Made by a program: the position numbers and the translations under genes. Positions 36,749 to 47,839 of a stretch of 64,000 nucleotides of DNA are shown piece after piece. Position 1 is the stretch's first letter. Every line of letters begins with the position of its first letter. The notes beneath the pieces are model-generated. The model saw only the letters and a program-made list of their open reading frames with translations, was not told where the DNA came from and did no database searches. The DNA lies in assembly GCA_024707075.1 (NCBI GenBank), contig JANQAK010000004.1, forward strand, positions 310,001 through 374,000, written 5' to 3'. The DNA is from Afipia sp. (GTDB taxonomy: Bacteria; Pseudomonadota; Alphaproteobacteria; Rhizobiales; Xanthobacteraceae).

Positions 36749-38398
36749 ATGACGCAATCGATTCTGTCCGCCACCACTGAAGTCTTCAACCAGTCGCCGC
36801 CGTTCGAGGATGTCGACCTGTTCACGCTCGACCGGTCGCTCGCGGAAGCGGTCGCAGTCAATGGCGGGGAAGGCGCACGCGCGGAGCTTGCGGATTTCGG
36901 CAGGCATTGGGGTTCGGCGGCCATGGCGCAGCGAGGCCGCATCGCCAACGAGAACACGCCAAAGCTCAGGACATTCGATGCGCGCGGTTTCCGCCGCGAT
37001 GAGGTGGAGTTTCACCCGGCCTATCACGAGTTGATGGCGCATAGCGCGCACGCGGGTATCCACAACTCGACCTGGAACGAGAAAGGCGAAGCTGCGGGCG
37101 GCGCATCGGAGGTCGTGCGGGGTGCCAGATTTTTCATGGCCGCACAGGTCGAGTGCGGACATTTATGTCCCATCACCATGACGCGGGCGGCGGTCGGAGC
37201 GTTGTCGGTGGATCCCGCCTTGCGCGCAAAGGTGATGCCGGTGCTCGGCACGCGCTCTTATGATCCGACCTTCGCGCCGTGGTGGACCAAGCGCGGCATG
37301 ACCATGGGCATGGGCATGACCGAGAAGCAGGGCGGCACCGATGTGCGCGCCAACATCACGCGTGCAATCCGTGATGGCGACGCCTATCGCATCACCGGAC
37401 ACAAGTGGTTCATGTCGGCGCCGATGTGTGACGCATTTCTCGTGCTGGCGCAGGCCGAGGGCGGTCTGACCTGTTTCTTCATGCCGCGTTTCACGCCGGA
37501 TGGCGCGGTCAACGGACTTCACTTCCAGCGCTTGAAGGACAAGCTGGGGAACCGCTCCAATGCCTCATCGGAAGTGGTGTTCGACAATGCGTATGCGCTG
37601 CGCCTTGGCGAGGAAGGGCGCGGCGTGCCCACCATCATCCAGATGGTGTCGCTGACCCGGCAGGATTGCGCGCTCGGGTCCGCGGGTTTGATGCGATCCG
37701 GATTGGCTCATGCGCTCAACCACACGCGCCACCGCAGCGTGTTCCAGAAGCATCTCGCCGATCAGCCGTTGATGAAGAGCGTGCTCGCCGACATGGCGCT
37801 GCATGTGGAGGCTTCGACCGCGCTGGTGATGCGGCTATGCCGTTCGTTTGACCGAGCGGCGGCCGAGAAGGCTGAGGCGTCGTACATGCGGTTGCTGACT
37901 CCGGTGGTGAAGTACTGGATATGCAAGAGTGCGCCGAGCCTTCTCTACGAGGCGATGGAGTGCCTCGGCGGCAACGGCTATGTAGAGGATGGAATTCTGG
38001 CGCGGCATTTCCGCGAAGCTCCCGTTAACGCGATCTGGGAAGGCTCCGGCAACGTGATGTGCCTCGACGTGCTGCGCGCACTGTCGCGCGAGGCGGATGC
38101 GGCGGCGGATGTACTGCGCAGTCTGGTCGATCAGACCAAGGGCTTGCCCGGCGTGGTGGAGGCGGTTGGCTTCATCGCAAAGGCGTTTCGCCAGCCGGAC
38201 GCCGAGCGCATCGCACGGCTCGCGGTGGAGAAGCTGGCGTTAGTCGCGGCGGCGGCGGCGCTCAACGAAGTCTCGCCGAAGCACGCTGAACTGTTCGCGG
38301 CGACGCGGCTTGCCGTGGACCACGGCAATCTCTACGGCGCGGTCGATCTCACCGACAATGATATTCGCGGTCTGCTGGATCGCGCGCTGCCGGCGTGA
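36749..38398 (+). CDS. aidB: AidB-like acyl-CoA dehydrogenase family protein
   Basis: AidB is a flavoprotein of the acyl-CoA dehydrogenase fold linked to protection from DNA alkylation; its enzyme activity is uncertain. The 549-residue product starts with the AidB-specific block VFNQSPPFEDVDLFTLDRSL. It contains MGMTEKQGGTDVRANITRA (flavin site), GHKWFMSAPMCDAFLVLAQ and YEAMECLGGNGYVEDGIL. Length is that of AidB, not of ordinary acyl-CoA dehydrogenases of about 380 residues. No ada or alkB gene is adjacent. A palindromic repeat starts 5 bases after the stop. Confidence 0.93.
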   Translation: MTQSILSATTEVFNQSPPFEDVDLFTLDRSLAEAVAVNGGEGARAELADFGRHWGSAAMAQRGRIANENTPKLRTFDARGFRRDEVEFHPAYHELMAHSAHAGIHNSTWNEKGEAAGGASEVVRGARFFMAAQVECGHLCPITMTRAAVGALSVDPALRAKVMPVLGTRSYDPTFAPWWTKRGMTMGMGMTEKQGGTDVRANITRAIRDGDAYRITGHKWFMSAPMCDAFLVLAQAEGGLTCFFMPRFTPDGAVNGLHFQRLKDKLGNRSNASSEVVFDNAYALRLGEEGRGVPTIIQMVSLTRQDCALGSAGLMRSGLAHALNHTRHRSVFQKHLADQPLMKSVLADMALHVEASTALVMRLCRSFDRAAAEKAEASYMRLLTPVVKYWICKSAPSLLYEAMECLGGNGYVEDGILARHFREAPVNAIWEGSGNVMCLDVLRALSREADAAADVLRSLVDQTKGLPGVVEAVGFIAKAFRQPDAERIARLAVEKLALVAAAAALNEVSPKHAELFAATRLAVDHGNLYGAVDLTDNDIRGLLDRALPA

Positions 38399-38403
38399 AG
38401 GGG

Positions 38404-38485
38404 CGTCATTGCAAGGAGCGCTTGCGACGAAGCAATCCAGTTCTTTCTTGTGGCTCTGGATTGCTTCGCTTCGCTCGCAATGACG
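38404..38485. repeat. Dispersed palindromic repeat (GCAATCCAG family)
   Basis: Inverted arms CGTCATTGC / GCAATGACG (outer) and CGAAGCAATCCAG / CTGGATTGCTTCG (inner) flank a central loop. This is a dispersed repeat that I recognise from Bradyrhizobium and Rhodopseudomonas intergenic DNA. It lies just after aidB and may act as a transcript-stabilising or terminating structure. Confidence 0.8.
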
Positions 38486-38539
38486 GTGTGACCCTGCTGG
38501 ATTTCTGAACAATTGGCTGGGATTTGCCGGAGATCGATC

Positions 38540-39325
38540 ATGACCGCCGCTGCTGAAGGCTCCGTCGATGTCGCGCCGGTGTCGCCGCCGGGCAAAAGCC
38601 GCGAGCCGCGCGTCTGGAAGTTCATCGGCACCAGCATCTGGGGATTGGTGCTGTTCGGCGCGATGTTTGTCGGGCAGGTCGCGGTGGTGGCCTGGTTTCT
38701 CTGGCGCGGCGGCGAGTCGGTCGACAGCAAGACCTTGGTGTCCTTGCTGGGGAACGGCCGCATCATTTCGCTCTCGGTCATCATGGGGCTGCCTGCGGTC
38801 CTGATCGCGCTATGGATCGCGATACGATGGACACGGATTCCTTTCGCGGATTATCTCGCTTTGCGGTGGCCGTCGTGGCGCACGCTCGCGTTCGGCGTCG
38901 GGTCGCTCGTATTGCTGATGGCGGCCTGTGAAATCGTGTCTCGCGCGTCGGGGCGCGAATCGTCGCCCGGGTTCATGATGGAGGTGTTGAAGACCGCGCG
39001 GGCCGATGGCGCGCTGTGGCTTCTGGTGCTCGCCTTCTGCGTCGCTGCACCGATCACGGAAGAGTTCTTCGCGCGCGGATTCCTTTATCGCGGATGGTCG
39101 GAGTCATTTTTGCGGCCGGTGGGTGCGATCCTGCTGTCATCGGCGGTATGGACGGCGATGCATCTGCAATACGATTTGTTCTTCCTGGCGCAGGTGTTTT
39201 CGATCGGACTGCTGTTCGGCTATCTGCGCTATCGCAGCAACTCCACATGGCTGACGGTGATCCTGCACGGCATCAACAATCTTGCTGCAACCGTGCAGAC
39301 CATCCTGCTGGTCAACAATTCCTGA
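38540..39325 (+). CDS. CPBP family intramembrane metalloprotease
   Basis: CPBP/Rce1-like proteases (formerly ABI family) cleave or process proteins within membranes. The 261-residue product has about eight hydrophobic segments. The catalytic motif EEFFARG (EExxxR) is near residue 178, and later helices carry the His-containing blocks MHLQYDLFF and VILHGINNLAAT expected for the metal site. The ATG at 38540 has GGAG a few bases upstream. The substrate is unknown. It ends 3 bases before the convergent AEC transporter gene. Confidence 0.9.
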   Translation: MTAAAEGSVDVAPVSPPGKSREPRVWKFIGTSIWGLVLFGAMFVGQVAVVAWFLWRGGESVDSKTLVSLLGNGRIISLSVIMGLPAVLIALWIAIRWTRIPFADYLALRWPSWRTLAFGVGSLVLLMAACEIVSRASGRESSPGFMMEVLKTARADGALWLLVLAFCVAAPITEEFFARGFLYRGWSESFLRPVGAILLSSAVWTAMHLQYDLFFLAQVFSIGLLFGYLRYRSNSTWLTVILHGINNLAATVQTILLVNNS

Positions 39326-39328
39326 AAG

Positions 39329-40255
39329 TCACGCGACCAGCGCGATTGCGATTGGCATCGTGATGACGGCGAGCGCCGTCTGTAACGTCAGGATTTCCGC
39401 GATCAGCTGCGCGTCTCCGCCCATCTGTCGCGCCAGCACATAGGCGCTGGACGCCGTCGGCACCGATGCGCAGCAGGCGACGATGGCGAGGTTCGGGCCG
39501 GACAGCTTGAACGCGAGGCCAAGTCCGATGGCGAAGATCGGCATCACGATCAGCTTGAGCGCGCAGGTCAGCAGCGCCGGAGCATCCGGCCGCAGGACGC
39601 CTTTGAGCTGCAATCCCGCGCCGACGATCAGCAGTCCCAGCGCCAGCGAAGAGCGCCCGAGCGCGTCGATCAGATCGTTGACGAAGGTCGGAAAGGAAAG
39701 GCCGGACTGGTTGACCGCCAGCCCAAGAACGCATGCCCAGATGAATGGGTTCTTGGCGATCGTCAGAAGAATACGGGGCCACGACAGGCGGGTCGGCGCG
39801 GCGTAATGTGCGAGAACCCAGACCGCGATGACATTGAGGATCGGAATCATCGCGACCATCGCCACGGAGGCGAGGGTCAGCCCGACCTCGCCGTAGAGAT
39901 TCCCGGCGACGGCCAGCGCCACGTAAGTTTGCCAGCGGCATGCGCCCTGAAAGATCGATGTAAAGGCAGGCCCGCTCACGCCGAGCCGGACTGTCAGGAC
40001 TGGCCGCAACAGAAGACAGAGCGCGGCCATCAGCAGCACGGCGATCATCAATGCACCGCCGACGCCCGCCACCGGAACGCTGGCGAGGTTGGCGCGGGCC
40101 AAGGTCTGGAACAACAACGCGGGAAACAGCACGTAATAGACAAGCTGTTCGACGCCGACCCAGTGGGCGTCTTCCTTGAGCAGGATACGCCGCAGGGCGA
40201 ATCCCATGACGATCAGCAGAAAGACCGGAAGCAGGGCGGAGACCACGAGCAGCAT
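39329..40255 (-). CDS. AEC (auxin efflux carrier) family transporter
   Basis: The 308-residue inner-membrane protein has about ten hydrophobic segments in the two-half arrangement of the AEC family, which includes malonate and auxin-type carriers. Marks include LPVFLLIVMGFALRRIL at the start, YYVLFPALLFQTLARAN, and AIVACCASVPTASSAYVLAR near the end. The substrate cannot be inferred. ruvX ends 3 bases upstream on the same strand, so the two genes probably share a transcript. Confidence 0.9.
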   Translation of the reverse strand: MLLVVSALLPVFLLIVMGFALRRILLKEDAHWVGVEQLVYYVLFPALLFQTLARANLASVPVAGVGGALMIAVLLMAALCLLLRPVLTVRLGVSGPAFTSIFQGACRWQTYVALAVAGNLYGEVGLTLASVAMVAMIPILNVIAVWVLAHYAAPTRLSWPRILLTIAKNPFIWACVLGLAVNQSGLSFPTFVNDLIDALGRSSLALGLLIVGAGLQLKGVLRPDAPALLTCALKLIVMPIFAIGLGLAFKLSGPNLAIVACCASVPTASSAYVLARQMGGDAQLIAEILTLQTALAVITMPIAIALVA

Positions 40256-40258
40256 TGA

Positions 40259-40750
40259 TCAATGGTCTCCCGATGTTTGCCGCAGCGTATGCAGCCGGTC
40301 CAGCGCGCCTTGCAGGATGAAGATCGCGGCGTGTTCGTCGATCACCTTGGCGCGTTTGGCTCGGCTCATGTCCATGTCGATCAGTTCGCGCTCCACCGCG
40401 ACGGTGGAGAGGCGTTCGTCCCAGAGGCCGATGGCCAGTTCCGTCAGCCTGGAAAAATTCCGTGCGAAGGCGCGGGTCGATTGCGCGCGCGGACCCTCGC
40501 TGCCGTCCATGTTGATCGGCAGGCCGAGGACAAAGCCCGCGACATTGCGCTCGGCGGCCAGCGCCAGAAGCCGCGCGGCGTCGGCGGTGAAGCTCTTGCG
40601 CTGAACGGTCTCGATGCCGGTGGCGAGTTTGCGGTCGGGATCGGATACTGCGACGCCAATGGTCTTGGTGCCGAGGTCGAGCCCGATCAGGGCGCCTCGT
40701 GCGGGCCAAAGTGCGGCGGCCTCGATCAGCGGTAAAATGGGTGCGGGCAT
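40259..40750 (-). CDS. ruvX: Putative pre-16S rRNA nuclease / Holliday junction resolvase YqgF
   Basis: YqgF/RuvX is an RNase H-fold enzyme implicated in 16S rRNA 5' maturation and earlier proposed as a junction resolvase. The 163-residue product has the first catalytic Asp in GALIGLDLGTKTIGVAVSD, then FVLGLPINMDGSEGPRAQST and WDERLSTVAVE, and the final Asp in KVIDEHAAIFILQG. I chose the ATG at 40750; a GTG at 40765 would add five residues. It begins about 160 bases from the divergent nitronate monooxygenase gene. Confidence 0.93.
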   Translation of the reverse strand: MPAPILPLIEAAALWPARGALIGLDLGTKTIGVAVSDPDRKLATGIETVQRKSFTADAARLLALAAERNVAGFVLGLPINMDGSEGPRAQSTRAFARNFSRLTELAIGLWDERLSTVAVERELIDMDMSRAKRAKVIDEHAAIFILQGALDRLHTLRQTSGDH

Positions 40751-40908
40751 GGTTTCGCATAACACGCACCCTGCGGATGGTGCAAAGCGGGCTGCACGTC
40801 AGGCGCGGCGAAGGCGCATAGCTGTTTCGCATGGCGATATGCTATGTACGGCGCGGCCCGGCAACGACGCCCGCGCCAAGTCCCAATCATCAGTGAAATG
40901 AGCAGATC

Positions 40909-41985
40909 ATGTGGCCAGACCGCAGACTCCTCGACTTGTTCAAGATCGACGTTCCCATCGTGCAGGCGCCAATGGCGGGCGCGATGGACGCCGATCTCGT
41001 GATCGCGGCCTGCGAGGGTGGAGCGCTCGGCTCGTTGCCGTGCGCGATGCTCTCGGTCGATAAGGCGCGCGAGCAGGTCAGTATCATCCGCCAGCGCGTG
41101 ACCGCGCCGATCAACCTGAACTTCTTCTGCCACGTTGCGGTCGGGGTGGATCCGGTGCGCGAGGCCGGTTGGCGCAAGCGGCTGACGGATTACTACAGGG
41201 AATTGGGACTGGATCCCGGAATGGATATCCAGGCCGCCAATCGCGCGCCGTTCGACGCCGCGATGTGCGAACTGGTCGAGGAATTGAAGCCCGAGGTCGT
41301 CAGTTTCCATTTCGGCCTGCCGGACAAGGCGCTGCTGAAGCGTGTCAAGGCCGCCGGGTCTGTCGTGATCGCCTCGGCAACCATTGTGAAGGAGGCGGTC
41401 TGGCTTGAGCAGAACGGCGCCGATGCCGTGATCGCACAGGGCGCGGAAGCCGGCGGTCATCGCGGCATGTTTTTGACCGAGAGCATCGCAGGTCAGCCGG
41501 GGACCATGTCGCTGGTGCCGCAGGTGGTGGATGCGGTGAGCGTTCCGGTGATCGCGGCGGGCGGCATCGCGGATGGGCGCGGGATCGCGGCGGCCTTCGC
41601 GCTGGGGGCAGCCGGCGTCCAGATCGGCACCGCGTATCTGCAAACACCCGAATCCCGTGTCAGCGCGCTGGGGCAGGCCGCTCTGGCCGCCGCGGAGGAC
41701 GATTCGACCGTGATCACCAACGTGATGACAGGCCGCCCGGCGCGGGGCGTGGTCAACCGCGTCATGCGCGAGACGGGGCCTGTGTCGCCCGACGCGCCGG
41801 CATTTCCCCATGCGGCGACGGCGCTGGCTCCGCTCAAGGCCGCCGCCGAGAAACTGGGCCGGACGGATTTTACAAATCTCTGGGCCGGGCAGTCGGCCGC
41901 TCTCAGCCGGCGGACCGGCGCGGCGGAACTGACCCGCGCATTGGCCGCCGAAGGTCTCGCACAGTTACGCAAGCTCTCTGGATAG
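40909..41985 (+). CDS. Nitronate monooxygenase family protein
   Basis: These FMN enzymes oxidise alkyl nitronates (such as propionate 3-nitronate) and belong to the 2-nitropropane dioxygenase family. The 358-residue product has [46 protein letters not shown] (with the catalytic His) and [17 protein letters not shown] for FMN phosphate binding. A NAD(P)H-quinone reductase role is possible for some members. The ATG at 40909 follows a GAAATGAGCAG stretch. It is upstream of gatC in the same direction. Confidence 0.93.
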   Translation: MWPDRRLLDLFKIDVPIVQAPMAGAMDADLVIAACEGGALGSLPCAMLSVDKAREQVSIIRQRVTAPINLNFFCHVAVGVDPVREAGWRKRLTDYYRELGLDPGMDIQAANRAPFDAAMCELVEELKPEVVSFHFGLPDKALLKRVKAAGSVVIASATIVKEAVWLEQNGADAVIAQGAEAGGHRGMFLTESIAGQPGTMSLVPQVVDAVSVPVIAAGGIADGRGIAAAFALGAAGVQIGTAYLQTPESRVSALGQAALAAAEDDSTVITNVMTGRPARGVVNRVMRETGPVSPDAPAFPHAATALAPLKAAAEKLGRTDFTNLWAGQSAALSRRTGAAELTRALAAEGLAQLRKLSG

Positions 41986-42097
41986 TGCCGGCAAGCTGCT
42001 CAACCGAAAGGATATTTTCCTCCTGCAAAGCGGTTTCCACTTTGCTGTAAAATGTTCTATGAGGACGGCAGAAACGGCTACCCGGAGTCTTCCTCAT

Positions 42098-42385
42098 ATG
42101 TCTGTCGATGCCGCCACCGTCCGCCGGATTGCGCACCTTGCGCGGATCGCGGTGAAAGATGAGGAAGTGTCCCATCTTCAGGGTGAGTTGAACGCGATGC
42201 TGGCGTTCATCGAGCAGCTATCCGAGGTCAATATCGACGGTGTCGAGCCGATGACCTCGGTGATGCCGATGGAGATGAAGAAGCGGCACGATGTCGTCAC
42301 CGATGGCGAGATACCGGACAAGGTTCTTGCCAATGCGCCCGCCACCGAGGACCACTTCTTCCTGGTGCCAAAAGTCGTCGAATAA
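42098..42385 (+). CDS. gatC: Asp-tRNA(Asn)/Glu-tRNA(Gln) amidotransferase subunit GatC
   Basis: GatC holds GatA and GatB together in the amidotransferase that makes Gln-tRNA(Gln) and Asn-tRNA(Asn). The 95-residue product has the family pattern [17 protein letters not shown] and [18 protein letters not shown], followed by DGVEPMTSV and the ending [20 protein letters not shown] chose the ATG at 42098, matching family N termini, rather than an upstream start at 42059. A small Cys protein gene and gatA follow at once. Confidence 0.95.
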   Translation: MSVDAATVRRIAHLARIAVKDEEVSHLQGELNAMLAFIEQLSEVNIDGVEPMTSVMPMEMKKRHDVVTDGEIPDKVLANAPATEDHFFLVPKVVE

Positions 42386-42401
42386 CCGTAAGGCGAATGC
42401 C

Positions 42402-42590
42402 ATGTGTTTATTGTGCAGCGACGAGAGGGCCTATGCGGCCTACATGGAATATCTCGACGCGATGGAGCGGCAGGGCAAGGAAGCCGATCCCGACAAGGCG
42501 ATGGACGCCGTCCTCGACATGCTTCAGGCCGAAGCAGCCAAGCCGAAGAAGAATGCTTCACCTTTCCACTGCGACCCGATTGAAGAATAA
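42402..42590 (+). CDS. Conserved small CxxC protein between gatC and gatA
   Basis: The 62-residue product starts MCLLCSDERAYAAYMEYLDA and ends PFHCDPIEE. Four potential metal ligands are present: C2, C5, H56 and C57, so a small zinc-binding protein is plausible. The middle is helical and acidic, with AMDAVLDMLQAEAAKP. I recognise no named family. It starts 16 bases after gatC and its stop TAA directly abuts the gatA ATG, so it is translationally coupled inside the operon and very likely real. Confidence 0.7.
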   Translation: MCLLCSDERAYAAYMEYLDAMERQGKEADPDKAMDAVLDMLQAEAAKPKKNASPFHCDPIEE

Positions 42591-44069
<1,479 letters not shown>

Positions 44070-44228
44070 GGCCCACTCCGCTGTTCGAAAGGTCCCTGAA
44101 GCGGATCCCGGCTGATCTTCACGCTCCTGCCCCGCCTTGCATTCACCATTTTGCGAGCGGAAGGCCTGAGGCAGCAGTATGTGTTCCTTAACCCACGGTG
44201 GCGATAACGGCCGGTGGGGTATCGGTGA

Positions 44229-45620
44229 ATGATGCGTTGGGCGCGGCCTCTCCTTAGTATTGCGTTTGTGACCGGCACGCTTCTCGGCTGCGCGTCAATT
44301 CAGAACGCGCCGGTCAACCTTCCGGGTAACCCCGACAATCTGGCGGACAGGGTCAGTCTGGGTTTTGAGGAAAGCGCCGTCGCGGACGACACCGTTATCG
44401 GCCTGTCGTTCTCCGGCGGCGGCACGCGCGCCGCTGCATTCTCCTTTGGCGTGTTGTCCGAACTCGAGCGGATACCGGTGCGCGGTGCACGGGGGCCGAT
44501 GATCGACCGCGTCGAGTTCATCTCCGGTGTGTCCGGCGGCTCTGTCACGGCCGCGTATTACGGCCTCAGGAAAAGACCCGGTCTCGCCGACTTCCGTGAG
44601 CGATTCCTGCTGCGCAACGCCGAAGAGGGACTCCAAACCGATCTGACATTGTCGACTTTGTCGCGCGCCCTTGCCGGCGGCATCAACGACTCCACCGGCT
44701 TTCCGCGCTGGCTGGATGCAAATCTGTTTCAGGGGGCGACCTTCGCGCAATTCCGCGCCGAGGGCAGGCCCCGTGTCTGGATCAATGCATCGGACATTTA
44801 TAACAGGACGCCTTTCGTGTTCAGCGCGGTGGCCTTTCGCGCTATGTGCAGCGATCTCGCGGAGTATCCGCTGGCGAGCGCCGTCGCGGCATCAGCGGCG
44901 GTGCCTGTCGCATTCGCGCCTGTTGTGATCCAGACCTTCCCCGGCAAGTGTAAAGAACCGCTGCCGCCATGGATCGTCCGTGCGCGGGACAACTCCAATG
45001 CGCCGCCGATGCTGAGCTCGTTCGCAAAGGCGATCGGCCGCTATCACGATGGCTCGATGCCTTACATTAAGCTGCTCGATGGCGGTCTTGTCGACAACTA
45101 CGGCTTATCGGGGTTCACCATCGCGCGGTTGTCGTCGGACACGCCGTATGGACCGCTTAGCCCGCGGCAAGCGGTGAAGTTACGGCGCGCCATGATTTTG
45201 GTGGTGGACGCCAAAACAGGCGTCGCTGGCAACTGGATCAATACCGTCGAGGGACCGACCGGCGCGGATCTTGTCAAAGCGGCAGCCGATACCGCCATCG
45301 ATGCCAGCGTTGCCGGCAGCTTCACGGCGTTCAGCGCCACCATGACCGATTGGCAGGGCACGCTGGTGCGGTGGCGTTGCGGGCTGTCCGCCGCGGATCG
45401 TGCGAAGTATGGCGCAGGCCCCGGCTGGAATTGCCGAGATCTGAAATTCTTCGTAGGACGCGTCGGATTCGACCAGCTCGATCAGGCCCGTGCATCCGAA
45501 CTCGAAGTGATCCCGACGCGCTTCCGCCTGCCGCCCGAGCAGGTCGATAGCGTCATCAGCGCCGGACGAGACGCGCTGCGCGCCAGCCCCACGTTTCGCA
45601 GCTTCGCGGCGGGGCTGTGA
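44229..45620 (+). CDS. Patatin-like phospholipase lipoprotein
   Basis: The 463-residue product has a lipoprotein signal with lipobox TLLGC (Cys21 region), so it is probably anchored in the envelope. The patatin fold shows the oxyanion loop SFSGGGTRAAAF, the nucleophile Ser in ISGVSGGSVTA (GxSxG) and the catalytic Asp in LLDGGLVDNYG. It is expected to hydrolyse phospholipids or other acyl esters. Length exceeds the minimal domain because of a C-terminal extension with a TDWQGTLVRWRCGLS block. It lies between gatA and gatB, a position seen in other Bradyrhizobium-like genomes only to my recollection. Confidence 0.9.
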   Translation: MMRWARPLLSIAFVTGTLLGCASIQNAPVNLPGNPDNLADRVSLGFEESAVADDTVIGLSFSGGGTRAAAFSFGVLSELERIPVRGARGPMIDRVEFISGVSGGSVTAAYYGLRKRPGLADFRERFLLRNAEEGLQTDLTLSTLSRALAGGINDSTGFPRWLDANLFQGATFAQFRAEGRPRVWINASDIYNRTPFVFSAVAFRAMCSDLAEYPLASAVAASAAVPVAFAPVVIQTFPGKCKEPLPPWIVRARDNSNAPPMLSSFAKAIGRYHDGSMPYIKLLDGGLVDNYGLSGFTIARLSSDTPYGPLSPRQAVKLRRAMILVVDAKTGVAGNWINTVEGPTGADLVKAAADTAIDASVAGSFTAFSATMTDWQGTLVRWRCGLSAADRAKYGAGPGWNCRDLKFFVGRVGFDQLDQARASELEVIPTRFRLPPEQVDSVISAGRDALRASPTFRSFAAGL

Positions 45621-45666
45621 GGGATTCGGGGTTTTCTCACCGGCGCGAGCAGGGTAAAAGCCGCCC

Positions 45667-47151
45667 ATGAATGCACCTGTCAAACCTTCCAAGCTCATCA
45701 AGGGCGCCACCGGCGACTGGGAAATGGTCATCGGCCTGGAAATCCATGCCCAGGTCACCTCCAATTCCAAATTGTTCTCGGGCGCCTCGACCGAGTTCGG
45801 CGGCGCGCCGAACGATCATGTCTCGCTGGTGGACGCGGCGATGCCCGGCATGCTGCCTGTCATCAACGAGGAGTGCGTGGCGCAGGCCATTCGCAGCGGG
45901 CTCGGCCTGAAGGCGCAGATCAATCTGAAGTCGACCTTTGACCGGAAGAACTATTTCTATCCGGACCTGCCGCAGGGCTATCAGATCAGCCAGTACAAGT
46001 CGCCGATCGTCGGCGAGGGCGAAGTGGTCATCGAACTGCGCGACGGCCAGAGCATCGCAGTGGGCATCGAGCGGCTGCATCTGGAACAGGATGCGGGCAA
46101 GTCACTGCACGACCAGCATCCGACCATGTCCTTCGTGGATCTCAATAGGTCCGGCGTGGCGCTGATGGAGATCGTCTCCAAGCCGGACATGCGCTCGTCC
46201 GAGGAGGCGCAGGCCTATGTCGCCAAGGTGCGGACCATCCTGCGTTACCTCGGCACCTGCGACGGCGACATGGAGAAGGGCAACCTGCGCGCTGACCTCA
46301 ACGTCTCGGTGCGCAAGCCCGGCGAACCATTCGGCACCCGCTGCGAGATCAAGAACGTGAACTCGATCCGCTTCATGGGGCAGGCCATCGACTACGAGGC
46401 GCGCCGCCAGATCGGCATTCTGGAAGATGGCGGGACCATCGAGCAGGAAACCCGGCTGTACGATCCGAACAAGGGCGAGACCCGCTCGATGCGTTCCAAG
46501 GAAGAGGCGCACGACTACCGCTACTTCCCGGACCCCGACCTGCTGCCGCTCGAGTTCACAGCCGCCTATGTAGACGACCTGAAATCGAAGCTGCCGGAGC
46601 TACCCGACGAGAAACGGGCGCGGTTCATGGCCGACTTCGGCCTGACGCCCTATGACGCCAGCGTGCTGGTCGCCGAGCGGGAGAGTGCGGATTTCTATGA
46701 AGCGGTGCTGGCGAAACTCGCCGACAAAGCGCGCGACGGCAAGCTGGCCGCCAACTGGGTCATCAACGAATTGTTCGGCCGCCTCAACAAGGAAGGACAG
46801 GATATTGCCTCGTCGCCGGTCTCCGCCGCGCAAATGGCGGCGATCATCGATCTGATCGGAGAAGGAACCATCTCCGGAAAGATCGCCAAGGACCTGTTCG
46901 AGATCGTCTGGACCAAGGGCGGCGATCCGAAAGCGCTGGTCGACAGCCTCGGCATGAAGCAGGTGACGGATCTTGGCGCGATCGAGAAGGTGGTGGACGA
47001 TATTATCGCCGCCAACCCGGATAAGGCCGAGCAGGCGCGAGCCAAGCCTCAGTTGATGGGCTGGTTCGTCGGTCAGGTGATGAAGTCATCGGGCGGCAAG
47101 GTGAACCCGCAGGCGGTGAACGATCTGCTGAAGGCCAAACTTGGCATCTGA
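45667..47151 (+). CDS. gatB: Asp-tRNA(Asn)/Glu-tRNA(Gln) amidotransferase subunit GatB
   Basis: GatB binds mischarged tRNA and activates it for amidation. The 494-residue product has the N-terminal catalytic domain with [20 protein letters not shown] and [17 protein letters not shown]. The block [19 protein letters not shown] is the family signature with Ala instead of the usual Pro. A C-terminal YqeY-like tail domain ends with [10 protein letters not shown]. Length is normal. It completes the gatCAB set, separated from gatA by the patatin lipoprotein gene. Confidence 0.96.
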   Translation: MNAPVKPSKLIKGATGDWEMVIGLEIHAQVTSNSKLFSGASTEFGGAPNDHVSLVDAAMPGMLPVINEECVAQAIRSGLGLKAQINLKSTFDRKNYFYPDLPQGYQISQYKSPIVGEGEVVIELRDGQSIAVGIERLHLEQDAGKSLHDQHPTMSFVDLNRSGVALMEIVSKPDMRSSEEAQAYVAKVRTILRYLGTCDGDMEKGNLRADLNVSVRKPGEPFGTRCEIKNVNSIRFMGQAIDYEARRQIGILEDGGTIEQETRLYDPNKGETRSMRSKEEAHDYRYFPDPDLLPLEFTAAYVDDLKSKLPELPDEKRARFMADFGLTPYDASVLVAERESADFYEAVLAKLADKARDGKLAANWVINELFGRLNKEGQDIASSPVSAAQMAAIIDLIGEGTISGKIAKDLFEIVWTKGGDPKALVDSLGMKQVTDLGAIEKVVDDIIAANPDKAEQARAKPQLMGWFVGQVMKSSGGKVNPQAVNDLLKAKLGI

Positions 47152-47746
47152 ACATCGTTAACGCGCCGCCGCCGGCGTGACCGGCGTCGCTCTCACGCGC
47201 CATGCGGTCGGTTCGGTTTCCGTTTTTCGACATGACGACAAGCGCGCGACAATGCCGCGCCGGTTTGGAAAACGCATCAGGGACCAGAAACCGTTTTGCG
47301 AATCGGCTCTCGGAAAACTCCGAAAAAGTTCGCCGTTGCGAGCGGCGATCCTGCAAAAAGCAATTTTGCCCGAAAATATTTTTATTGCCAAAATTCGCGA
47401 CTCAGAGTCCGTGAAACGTCATTTTTGGCCACTGCGGCCATCTGCTTGAATTCACAATCATTACGATGCGCATTGTGCCGCGATGAAAGAAACAATTGCG
47501 GCACAGGCATTTCTTTGAATCGCGATATGGCGTCTCGCGAGCGTTTCGTGCGGACGATGCAGTGTCGCGCGGATGCCTTTCGATGCTTGCGCAGTGCGTT
47601 TGCGTCACGCGTCGCGCCTTGCACGTAAACACTTCCTTAAGCGGGACACTGTTTTTTTGAATGCGTTGGTGTAATCCAGATGAAGTGCATTTCGATTCCC
47701 GAGTGCACACAGCGATTAAGCCATCTCACTAACTTAGGAGGGCAAC
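47152..47746. other. Intergenic region before lysine-rich microprotein
   Basis: No credible gene is visible in this stretch of about 595 bases. Its AT content is higher than that of the flanking genes (for example 47330-47420). It probably contains the promoter and leader of the gene at 47747, but I cannot point to a specific promoter. Confidence 0.5.
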
Positions 47747-47839
47747 ATGGCCAAGAAAGCGAAGAAGGCGAAGAAGGCGAAGTCGGCAGTGAAGAAGACT
47801 GCCAAGAAGACCCGCAAGGTCGCCAAGAAGAAGAAGTAA
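47747..47839 (+). CDS. Lysine-rich histone-H1-like microprotein (30 residues)
   Basis: A start codon at 47747 follows a strong ribosome binding site (TAGGAGGG, 47735-47742). The 30-residue product is built from Ala-Lys-Lys repeats (MAKKAKKAKKAKSAVKKTAK and on) and has 16 Lys plus one Arg. It has no hydrophobic core and resembles the C-terminal tail of histone H1 or bacterial Hc1-type proteins, so nucleic-acid or polyanion binding is likely. The family is seen as short hypothetical proteins in Bradyrhizobium relatives, to my recollection. It ends with TAA inside a small TAAGGC-TCC-GCCTTA hairpin. Confidence 0.65.
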   Translation: MAKKAKKAKKAKSAVKKTAKKTRKVAKKKK

